From an uncultured Oscillospiraceae bacterium (lineage in GTDB: Bacteria; Bacillota; Clostridia; Oscillospirales; Oscillospiraceae), in assembly GCA_934630555.1 (NCBI GenBank), contig CAKTXB010000149.1, forward strand, positions 1 through 5,059: a stretch of DNA of 5,059 nt. The letters are read 5' to 3'. Position 1 is the first letter of the stretch, and every line of letters begins with the position of its first letter. Under the pieces are notes generated by a model. The model did not search any database and was not told the DNA's origin. It worked only from the letters and a program-made list of their open reading frames with translations. The position numbers were made by a program, and so were the translations under genes. Positions 1 through 4,925 of this stretch are shown in pieces.

Positions 1-960
1 GTGTCTGAGTGCTTCCGCGTCAGCCACCTTGTGTTCTTCTCTACCACCTATAATGCCGGAATGTTCGTGAACATGGAGACCCTCGTCCACGACATCGTGG
101 CCCACAACCTGCAAAACCGCACCATCGCGCTTGCAGAAAACGGCTCGTGGGCGCCCACCGCGGGCGGCCTCATGCGCGCTGAGTTCCAGAAGCTCAAAAA
201 CTGCACCATCCTCGACGAAGGCTGCACCATCCGCTCCTCCGTCAAGTCCGCGCAGCTTGAGCAGCTCGAGGCCATGGCTGACGCGCTCTGCCAGACGCTT
301 GTGCCGGAAAGCAAGCCGGTCGCCGAGCCTGTGCCGAATGCGCCCGGCATCGTCGAGCCGAACGCCATGTTCAAGCTCTCCTACGGTCTGTTCGTCCTCA
401 CCGCGCGTGACGGCAGCCGCGATAACGGCTGCATCATCAACACCGTCACGCAGCTGACAGACTCACCCAAGCGCGTCTCGATCGCTGTCAACAAGCAGAA
501 TCTGACGCACGACATGGTCCTCAAAACCGACGTGTTCAACGTGTCCATCCTCTCTGAAGAGGCACCGTTCGCCGTATTCAAGCACTACGGCTTCCAGTCC
601 GGCCGTGACGCAGATAAATTCTCCGGCGTACCCGCGCTGGCCCGCGCGCAGAACGGCGTGTACTATCTGCCCTATTCCACCAACGCTTTCCTCAGCGGCA
701 AGGTCACGCAGGCCATCGACCTCGGCACGCATACGCTCTTCATTGCCGACGTCACCGAAGCGCGCGTGCTTTCCGCCGCGCCGTCCATGACGTATGCCTA
801 TTACTTTGAAACCGTCAAGCCCAAGCCCGCCGCACTCCAAAAGCAGACCGGCTGGGTATGCAAGATCTGCGGCTATGTCTACGAGGGCGAAACGCTGCCG
901 CCCGATTTCATCTGCCCGCTGTGCAAGCACGGCGCGGAAGACTTTGAAAAACTTCAGTAA
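1..960 (+). CDS. Flavodiiron protein (FprA type) fused to flavin reductase and rubredoxin domains; 5' end cut by the window
   Basis: Three domains are visible. Residues 1-100 are the end of a flavodoxin domain typical of flavodiiron proteins, with two expected FMN-contact loops (STTYNAG, residues 14-20; ENGSWAP, 46-52). Residues about 120-270 match the flavin-reductase (FMN-binding split-barrel) family. Residues 283-319 form a short rubredoxin with Cys287, Cys290, Cys305 and Cys308 as iron ligands, resembling the compact rubredoxin tail of rubrerythrins. In the family, flavodiiron proteins reduce O2 to water and/or NO to N2O in the cytoplasm of anaerobes, and flavin-reductase/rubredoxin partners feed them electrons from NAD(P)H. 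The GTG at position 1 is not a believable start, because the flavodoxin fold is already under way; the metallo-beta-lactamase-like di-iron domain should lie upstream. The stop is TAA at 958-960, and pepD follows after 17 bases. Whether O2 or NO is the main substrate cannot be read from this part. Confidence 0.9.
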   Translation: MSECFRVSHLVFFSTTYNAGMFVNMETLVHDIVAHNLQNRTIALAENGSWAPTAGGLMRAEFQKLKNCTILDEGCTIRSSVKSAQLEQLEAMADALCQTLVPESKPVAEPVPNAPGIVEPNAMFKLSYGLFVLTARDGSRDNGCIINTVTQLTDSPKRVSIAVNKQNLTHDMVLKTDVFNVSILSEEAPFAVFKHYGFQSGRDADKFSGVPALARAQNGVYYLPYSTNAFLSGKVTQAIDLGTHTLFIADVTEARVLSAAPSMTYAYYFETVKPKPAALQKQTGWVCKICGYVYEGETLPPDFICPLCKHGAEDFEKLQ

Positions 961-977
961 TACAGGAGGGATCCACC

Positions 978-2426
978 ATGCACGTTTTGGAGCATTTGCA
1001 GCCCGCGTCCGTTTTTTCGTGGTTTGAGCAGCTGTGCCAGATCCCGCACGGTTCGGGCAATACCCGCGCCATCAGCGATTTCTGCGTCCGCTTTGCCAAA
1101 GACCGCAGCCTGCGTGTCCATCAGGACAGCATCGGCAATGTCATCATCTACAAGCCCGCCTCCCCCGGCTATGAAGCCGCTCCCACCGTTATTTTGCAGG
1201 GTCACCTCGACATGGTGGCTGAAAAGGCTCCCGATTGCACGCTGGACATGGAAAAAGACCCGCTCCAGCTGCGCGTGGACGGCGATTGGGTCTATGCGGA
1301 AGGCACAACGCTCGGCGGCGATGACGGCATCGCCGTGGCCATGGCGCTGGCCGTGCTCGACAGCCATGACCTGCCCCATCCTCCGCTCGAGGCCGTGTTC
1401 ACCATTGACGAAGAAACCGGTATGGACGGCGCGATCGCGCTGGACGGCGCGCTGCTGCAGGGCCGCCGCCTGCTCAACATCGACTCCGAGGATGAAGGCA
1501 TCCTCACCGTCAGCTGTGCCGGCGGCGCCGACTCACTCGTGGATATTCCGCTTGAAACTGAGCCGTGTGATCTGACCGCCGCAAGGCTCACCATCGCAAA
1601 CCTTGTCGGCGGACACTCCGGCGCGGAGATCGACAAGGGCCGCGCCAGTGCCGTCGTCCTGCTGGGCCGCGTGCTGCAGGAGCTGTTTGACCGTGTGCCG
1701 CTGCGCCTCATCTCCGCCGTGAGCGGCATGAAGGCCAATGCCATTCCTTCCCACGCTGAAGCCATGCTTGCCGTGCCTGAAAGCGACGTTGCAACAGCCG
1801 AGGCCGTCCTGCGTGAAATGCAGAGCATTCTCCGCGCCGAATACGCCGTCGCTGACCCCAACATCACCCTCACCCTGAAAGCGCAGGGCAAGGCCTCCCA
1901 CGCGCTGAGCGAGCACGCTACGCGCCGCGTCTGCGCGTTCCTCTGCCTGGCTCCGAACGGCGTCGCCGCCATGAGCATGGACATCCCGGGGCTTGTGCAG
2001 ACGTCTGACAATCTCGGCATCTTCCGTGTTGAAAACGGCCATCTCACCGGCACGTTCAGCGTCCGCAGCTCTGTTGCCACACAGAAGCAGATGCTCCTCA
2101 CGCGCATCCGCCTGCTGTGTGAGGGTCTGGACGGCACGGCCACAAACACCAGCAGCTACCCGGCATGGGAATACCGCCGCGAATCGCCGCTGCGCGATAC
2201 CATGGTGCGCGTCTTTACCGCGCAATACGGCCACGAGCCCAAGGTGGAAGCTATTCATGCGGGTCTTGAATGCGGCCTGCTCTCCGGCAAGCTCCCGGGT
2301 CTTGACGCCGTGTCCTTCGGCCCGGACCTCAAGGACATCCACACCCCGCGCGAGCGCATGAGCATTTCCTCCGTCGCCCGCACGTGGCAGTACCTCTGCA
2401 ACGTCCTCGCCGCTCTGAAGGATTGA
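978..2426 (+). CDS. pepD: Aminoacyl-histidine dipeptidase (PepD, Xaa-His dipeptidase, peptidase family M20)
   Basis: This 482-residue cytosolic metallopeptidase should hydrolyse Xaa-His (carnosine-like) and other dipeptides. Its length is close to that of characterised bacterial PepD proteins (about 485-490). The M20 signatures are in order: QGHLD (74-78) with metal ligand His76 and Asp78; LGGDDG (112-117) with Asp115; DEETG (144-148) with catalytic base Glu145 and ligand Glu146; NIDSED (167-172) with Asp169; GGHSG (211-215) in the lid/dimerisation domain; and the C-terminal DIHTP (453-457) with His455. Assignment of these residues follows the known Vibrio PepD pattern with a small offset. 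The ATG at 978 is supported by AGGAGGG at 964-970, seven bases upstream, and by the usual N-terminus ending in IPHGSGNT. The 17-base gap after the flavodiiron gene implies one operon; a metabolic link between the two is not obvious. The strict substrate range is uncertain, since this family is often called a non-specific dipeptidase. Confidence 0.95.
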   Translation: MHVLEHLQPASVFSWFEQLCQIPHGSGNTRAISDFCVRFAKDRSLRVHQDSIGNVIIYKPASPGYEAAPTVILQGHLDMVAEKAPDCTLDMEKDPLQLRVDGDWVYAEGTTLGGDDGIAVAMALAVLDSHDLPHPPLEAVFTIDEETGMDGAIALDGALLQGRRLLNIDSEDEGILTVSCAGGADSLVDIPLETEPCDLTAARLTIANLVGGHSGAEIDKGRASAVVLLGRVLQELFDRVPLRLISAVSGMKANAIPSHAEAMLAVPESDVATAEAVLREMQSILRAEYAVADPNITLTLKAQGKASHALSEHATRRVCAFLCLAPNGVAAMSMDIPGLVQTSDNLGIFRVENGHLTGTFSVRSSVATQKQMLLTRIRLLCEGLDGTATNTSSYPAWEYRRESPLRDTMVRVFTAQYGHEPKVEAIHAGLECGLLSGKLPGLDAVSFGPDLKDIHTPRERMSISSVARTWQYLCNVLAALKD

Positions 2427-2436
2427 ACATACAAAG

Positions 2437-2467
2437 AGCGCCCCGCACAGCACAAGCTGTGCGGGGC
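2437..2467. repeat. Direct-repeat copy 1 of a GC-rich hairpin (partner at 2697-2727)
   Basis: Arms 2440-2451 and 2456-2467 pair over 12 bp around the loop ACAA. The 31-base unit matches 2697-2727 at 30 of 31 positions; the one difference is A2452 versus C2712, in the loop. It starts 11 bases after the pepD stop. No T tract follows on the plus strand, so it is unlikely to be a full intrinsic terminator for pepD. On the minus strand it is followed by CTCTTTGTATGTT, a weakly T-rich tail, so it could act as a late terminator for folC transcripts. Confidence 0.75.
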
Positions 2468-2469
2468 TG

Positions 2470-2496
2470 CGTGTGTCAAAAGCTTTTTGACACACG
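2470..2496. repeat. Inverted repeat with 12-bp arms
   Basis: The arm CGTGTGTCAAAA (2470-2481) and its complement TTTTGACACACG (2485-2496) flank the three-base loop GCT. It sits two bases after the first GC-rich hairpin and directly abuts the next one. It has no following T tract on either strand, so a terminator role is not supported. Confidence 0.7.
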
Positions 2497-2533
2497 TTCC
2501 AACGCGAACCGCTGCGCTGGGTTCGCGTTGGAA
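2497..2533. repeat. Inverted repeat with 14-bp arms
   Basis: TTCCAACGCGAACC (2497-2510) is perfectly complementary to 2520-2533 across a nine-base loop. It is one of the longest perfect stems in the array and begins on the base after the preceding hairpin ends, so the two are butt-joined. No T tract follows. Confidence 0.7.
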
Positions 2534-2541
2534 GAGTCTTG

Positions 2542-2600
2542 CAGTCCACTGCGCGCATAATTTGTACGCCAAGCCGCACAAATTCCACACTTGTGGACTG
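2542..2600. repeat. Nested inverted repeat (stem with internal stem)
   Basis: The outer arms CAGTCCAC (2542-2549) and GTGGACTG (2593-2600) enclose an inner pair, AATTTGT (2559-2565) with ACAAATT (2578-2584). An alternative small hairpin, TCCACA/TGTGGA (2584-2589/2592-2597), competes with both, so the RNA could adopt more than one fold. Function unknown. Confidence 0.6.
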
Positions 2601-2605
2601 TAAAG

Positions 2606-2640
2606 TATTTTCGGCGACGTACATGCCGCCGCCGAAAATA
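2606..2640. repeat. Inverted repeat with 11-bp arms, followed by T runs on the plus strand
   Basis: TATTTTCGGCG (2606-2616) pairs with CGCCGAAAATA (2630-2640) around a 13-base loop. On the plus strand it is followed by GTTTTAACTTTTTT (2641-2654), so it could act as a first, imperfect terminator for the pepD transcript. The A/T base of the stem and the interruption of the T run make it weaker than the hairpin at 2697-2730. Confidence 0.55.
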
Positions 2641-2652
2641 GTTTTAACTTTT

Positions 2653-2672
2653 TTCGCGCCTGCGGGCGCGAA
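2653..2672. repeat. Short GC-rich inverted repeat with 8-bp arms
   Basis: TTCGCGCC (2653-2660) pairs with GGCGCGAA (2665-2672) around the loop TGCG. The heptamer CGCGAAC, at its right end, also occurs at 2503-2509 in the 14-bp hairpin, hinting that the modules share a history. Neither strand gives a good T tract after the stem. Confidence 0.55.
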
Positions 2673-2696
2673 CTCTGCGAGGCCTCCAACAGTCCA

Positions 2697-2742
2697 AGCG
2701 CCCCGCACAGCCCAAGCTGTGCGGGGCGCTCCTTCTGTTTTT
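2697..2742 (+). terminator. Rho-independent terminator for the flavodiiron-pepD transcript; also direct-repeat copy 2
   Basis: Arms 2697-2711 and 2716-2730 form a perfect 15-bp stem (AGCGCCCCGCACAGC and its complement) with the loop CCAA. A short spacer and five T residues (2738-2742) follow on the plus strand. This is the best intrinsic terminator in the intergenic region. Its last T residues overlap the complement of the folC stop codon (2741-2743). On the minus strand it is the first structure after folC but has no good T tract there (TTGGACTG follows), so it may protect the folC mRNA end or terminate poorly in that direction. Confidence 0.75.
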
Positions 2743-4012
2743 ACATGGTTTTTGCCACGGCGGCCTCAATATCGCCCACCATATACAGCGAGCCATACGC
2801 CAGCACCACGCCGTTCGTGCCGGCCTGCCGGATAGCCTCTTGCACACCGGCCTCTACCGACGTGCACGCCGTCACGGGCTTTCCGAACTGACCAAGATAT
2901 TCTGCCAATGCCTGTGCGTCCAGCGCGCGGGGATTCGGCGGCGTCACCGTCACGAACCGCGCTGCAAACTGCGCAACGCCCGCGTACATACAGTGGTAGT
3001 CCTTGTCCGCCAGCACACCCGTCAGCACCGTCAGCGGCTGCTCGGCCAGATATTGCCGGATGTTCTGCACCAGCGCCTCAATGCACTGCGGATTGTGCCC
3101 GCCGTCCACGATAAACAGCGGCTCGCGCCGCAGCAGTTCAAACCGCCCCGGCCAGCGCACCGTTTTCAGGCCCATGCGCACATTTTCATCTGAAATATTC
3201 CAGCCCTCTTCGCGCAGTACGTCCACCGTCGTCAGCACGACCGCCGTGTTCCGCAGCTGATGCGCGCCCAGCAGCGGCAGCTCCAGCGCCTTGTAGCGGC
3301 CAAAGTCAAACACCTGCCCGCCCAAATCGTGCCGGATGAGCCGGATGGCGTCAAAATCCGCCTTGTGCAGCGCCGAGCCGACCGCGCGGCATTTCTCTTC
3401 AAACACCGCCTCCACCGACGGTGCCGCGCGGTAGATCACTGCCGGACTGCCCGCCTTGATAATGCCGGCCTTTGCCGCCGCGATCTTTTCCAGCGTATCG
3501 CCCAGCACCTCCGTGTGGTCCAGACCGATGTTGCAGATGACTGCGGCCTCCGGCGGATCAATAACGTTCGTCGAGTCCAACGCGCCGCCCATGCCGACTT
3601 CCATCACCACGATCTGGCAGCCGTGCCGCACGAAATACTCCATAGCAATGCACGTCACCAGTTCAAACTCCGTTGGCGATTCTGTCATCGCGTCCGCCAG
3701 CGGCCGGATATACGCCGTGATGTCGCACAGCTCTTTGTCTGAGATCATCTCGCCGTTCACCTGCATCCGCTCGTGGAACCTGATGATATACGGCGAGGTA
3801 TACAGCCCCGTCGTATAGCCTGCCTGCCGCAGGATGGACGCCAGCATCGCCGCCGTCGATCCCTTGCCGTTCGTGCCGGCCACATGGATAAACCGGAGCT
3901 TCTTTTCCGGGTTTCCCATCTTCTGCAGCAGCTCCTGCGTGCGGCCAAGGCCAGGGATGCTCCCCTTCCAGCAGACGGAGTGGATATATTCCAGTGCTTC
4001 GGAAACATTCAT
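2741..4012 (-). CDS. folC: Folylpolyglutamate synthase (FolC; possibly also dihydrofolate synthase)
   Basis: This 423-residue cytosolic Mur-ligase-type enzyme adds glutamates to reduced folates with ATP, trapping them in the cell and raising affinity for folate enzymes. Visible motifs: P-loop GTNGKGST (46-53); YTSPYIIRFHERMQVNG (71-87), the SPH/omega-loop region; EVGMGGALDSTNV (138-150); NIGLDHTEVLG (161-171); AKAGIIK with Lys181, the expected carbamylated lysine; GAHQLRN (249-255); WPGRFE (287-292); and VDGGHNP (302-308), the C-terminal FDGAHNP-type motif. Length is normal for the family. The ATG at 4012 is chosen because the family N-terminus (MNVSEALEYIHS) begins there; a longer in-frame extension would overlap folT and is unlike the family. 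Only a weak purine-rich site (GAGAAAGAAG) lies upstream, so translation may be coupled to folT, whose stop is 28 bases before. Mono- versus bifunctional activity cannot be decided from motifs alone. Confidence 0.95.
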   Translation of the reverse strand: MNVSEALEYIHSVCWKGSIPGLGRTQELLQKMGNPEKKLRFIHVAGTNGKGSTAAMLASILRQAGYTTGLYTSPYIIRFHERMQVNGEMISDKELCDITAYIRPLADAMTESPTEFELVTCIAMEYFVRHGCQIVVMEVGMGGALDSTNVIDPPEAAVICNIGLDHTEVLGDTLEKIAAAKAGIIKAGSPAVIYRAAPSVEAVFEEKCRAVGSALHKADFDAIRLIRHDLGGQVFDFGRYKALELPLLGAHQLRNTAVVLTTVDVLREEGWNISDENVRMGLKTVRWPGRFELLRREPLFIVDGGHNPQCIEALVQNIRQYLAEQPLTVLTGVLADKDYHCMYAGVAQFAARFVTVTPPNPRALDAQALAEYLGQFGKPVTACTSVEAGVQEAIRQAGTNGVVLAYGSLYMVGDIEAAVAKTM

Positions 4013-4040
4013 AGGATATAAAACTTCTTTCTCTAACGTG

Positions 4041-4622
4041 TCATTTCGCTGCGTCTGACGGCCAAACCCTCGCCGCCGTAAACACGTGCGACCGGTACAG
4101 CAGCCACACAATGGCCGTATCCAGCACAAATGTGACCGCAAACTGAACGCTGCGCGCAGCCAGCTTTGTCATGAAAAATGCCGTAAAGGCGTCACCGCCA
4201 TACACAAATGCCAGCGACCAGCTCTGATACAAGATCGAGCCCAGCACGACCGCCGGCAAAAAAGCCAACGCAATGCGCGGCAGCGTCACCTTGCGCAGCA
4301 GCAGGGGGCGGAACAGGCCGGCGCACAAGCCGTACAGGATCGGCGGCACGCAGAACAGCGGGTTATAACCATAACCGGAGAACAGGCAGCCAACAAAATC
4401 CGCCACAAAGCCGACCAGCGCGCCGGGCAGCGGCCCAAAGAGCATACCGGCCAGGAAAATCGGCACGGCCTCCAGTGAAAAACGCGTTGTTTCGTTCGGC
4501 ATGGGGATCACGAGCCGCGCCAGTACAATAGATACGGCGGCCAGCAGCGCGCAGCCTGCCAGCGTGCGGGTGGCGAATGCGGAGCGGCGCACAGCAGCCC
4601 CGGTTGCAGTGGTTTTAGACAT
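4041..4622 (-). CDS. folT: FolT, folate-specific substrate-binding (S) component of an ECF transporter
   Basis: This 193-residue integral membrane protein should capture folate and, with a shared EcfA/EcfA'/EcfT module encoded elsewhere, import it. After a short basic N-terminus (residues 1-19) there are about six hydrophobic segments, near 20-40, 48-64, 66-82, 88-108, 117-140 and 158-176. The stretch RFSLEAVPIFLAGMLFGPLPG (47-67), followed by a GYGYNPLF element (83-90) and VPPILYGLCAGLFR (92-105), is typical of folate-type S components. The ATG at 4622 has a perfect AGGAGG eight bases upstream (complement of 4631-4636); an upstream in-frame ATG at 4691 would run through the regulatory leader and is rejected. 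Identification is greatly strengthened by the THF riboswitch in the leader and by folC directly downstream. No ATPase or EcfT gene is visible here. By fold alone another vitamin S component would be possible; the context makes folate by far the best call. Confidence 0.9.
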   Translation of the reverse strand: MSKTTATGAAVRRSAFATRTLAGCALLAAVSIVLARLVIPMPNETTRFSLEAVPIFLAGMLFGPLPGALVGFVADFVGCLFSGYGYNPLFCVPPILYGLCAGLFRPLLLRKVTLPRIALAFLPAVVLGSILYQSWSLAFVYGGDAFTAFFMTKLAARSVQFAVTFVLDTAIVWLLYRSHVFTAARVWPSDAAK

Positions 4623-4630
4623 AAAAATAG

Positions 4631-4661
4631 CCTCCTGAGTCAAATTAGGAGGAGGTTGTTG
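4631..4661 (-). promoter_or_regulatory. folT ribosome binding site with anti-Shine-Dalgarno sequester (riboswitch expression platform)
   Basis: On the minus strand CCTCCTCCT (complement of 4647-4655) is followed by a short loop and then the folT Shine-Dalgarno AGGAGG (complement of 4631-4636). CCTCCT can pair with AGGAGG in two registers, with loops of 10 or 13 bases, hiding the ribosome binding site. Two rival pairings for the same strand are visible: CAACCTCCT (4650-4658) with GGGAGGTTG inside the aptamer (4753-4761), and CAACAA (4656-4661) with TTGTTG (4677-4682). No strong T tract follows the hairpin before the ATG, so translational rather than transcriptional control is favoured. Confidence 0.75.
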
Positions 4662-4699
4662 TGGATATGAACTTTTCAACAAGCAGTACAATTTCCTGT

Positions 4700-4800
4700 T
4701 TGATCAAGCGGATGCGAAATGACACCGCGGGAAAACTCCCTTCGCCCGGCGGCAACCTCCCATCCAACCGGTACTTGACGCGTCATTTCTACTCATGCAA
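4700..4800 (-). promoter_or_regulatory. Tetrahydrofolate (THF) riboswitch aptamer, folT leader
   Basis: The minus-strand leader contains the THF riboswitch consensus in order: GAGTAG (4789-4794), helix P2 AAATGAC/GTCATTT (4782-4788 with 4717-4723), CGCGTCAAGT, P3 closed by CCGG/CCGG (4768-4771 with 4746-4749), the conserved GGATGGGA in the P3 loop region, CGAAG, P4 GGGA/TCCC (4729-4740, loop GTTT), GCGGTG, and finally GCATCCGCT. P1 is imperfect: TTGCATGAG (4792-4800) with CTTGATCAA (4700-4708), seven of nine pairs, two of them wobbles. THF riboswitches bind reduced folates and usually repress folate transport or synthesis genes in Firmicutes. Here the aptamer lies about 80 bases before the folT start. 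The match was made from memory of the consensus, not by a covariance search, but the spacing and conserved blocks fit closely. Confidence 0.93.
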
Positions 4801-4868
4801 CTGTCGGGTACGCATGGAATGTTAAATTAGCAGACTCACATCTTTCTGCCCTTTGGGAACGCTCCTTC
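4801..4868 (-). other. 5' leader segment between the predicted transcription start and the aptamer
   Basis: Roughly 68 bases of transcript would precede the riboswitch. On this strand it contains a small hairpin GCAGA/TCTGC (4845-4849 with 4830-4834). A second short inverted repeat, CATGC/GCATG (4811-4815 with 4794-4798), would use the 5' strand of riboswitch helix P1 and so could compete with aptamer closure. An ATG immediately followed by TGA occurs in the first hairpin; no convincing leader peptide is seen. Confidence 0.4.
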
Positions 4869-4874
4869 TTGTCT

Positions 4875-4902
4875 ATTGTATTGTATTTTTGGAAAATAGC
4901 AA
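4875..4902 (-). promoter_or_regulatory. Candidate sigma-A-type promoter of the folT-folC operon
   Basis: On the minus strand TTGCTA (4897-4902, four of six matches to TTGACA) is followed after 16 bases by TACAAT (4875-4880, five of six matches to TATAAT). A second overlapping TACAAT lies at 4880-4885 but its spacing (11) is poor. An A/T block (4908-4925) just upstream resembles an UP element. Transcription would start near 4868, leaving the full aptamer in the leader. Placement and base composition support it; there is no direct evidence of use. Confidence 0.6.
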
Positions 4903-4925
4903 GAGGGAAATTAAAAATTTTTTCC

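Larger units (their letters stand above)
2427..2740. repeat. Convergent intergenic region holding an array of seven inverted repeats
   Basis: No protein-like reading frame is seen between the convergent ends of pepD and folC. Almost the whole stretch is made of consecutive inverted repeats, with arms at 2440-2451/2456-2467, 2470-2481/2485-2496, 2497-2510/2520-2533, 2542-2549/2593-2600 (with 2559-2565/2578-2584 nested), 2606-2616/2630-2640, 2653-2660/2665-2672 and 2697-2711/2716-2730. All of these arms are perfect complements. The first and last hairpins are near-identical copies. The heptamer CAGTCCA occurs at 2542 and 2690, and inverted at 2594-2600. The structure suggests a modular intergenic repeat element or stacked terminators; which of these cannot be decided from one copy. 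Confidence 0.8.

Noticed and set aside
969..974. GGATCC beside the pepD ribosome binding site as a sign of cloned or engineered DNA
   Set aside because: A single six-base match in natural-looking sequence is expected by chance and nothing else suggests a construct.
1533..2708. Long minus-strand open frame opposite pepD (391 codons)
   Set aside because: It is a shadow of a GC-rich coding gene on the other strand; the pepD frame carries all catalytic motifs and this one carries none.
2539..2835. Short plus-strand frame across the hairpin array
   Set aside because: It runs through inverted repeats and the terminator and into the 3' end of folC; the translation is low-complexity and has no ribosome binding site.
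4013..4141. Longer N-terminus for FolC starting at an ATG at 4141
   Set aside because: The extra 43 residues overlap the folT coding end in another frame, are Arg/Cys-rich and do not resemble the FolC family, whose N-terminus begins at the ATG at 4012.
4631..4655. Reading the CCTCCT/AGGAGG hairpin as an intrinsic transcription terminator
   Set aside because: The stem is only six pairs, and the following CTATTTTTATG is the start-codon spacer of folT, so ribosome-site sequestration explains it better.
4623..4691. Longer FolT starting at an ATG at 4691
   Set aside because: It would place coding sequence across the Shine-Dalgarno and anti-Shine-Dalgarno elements, and the ATG at 4622 has a perfectly spaced AGGAGG.
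4827..4860. A leader peptide upstream of the riboswitch (purine-rich AAGGAG followed by an ATG)
   Set aside because: The ATG is immediately followed by TGA and is too far from the AAGGAG, so no peptide is supported.
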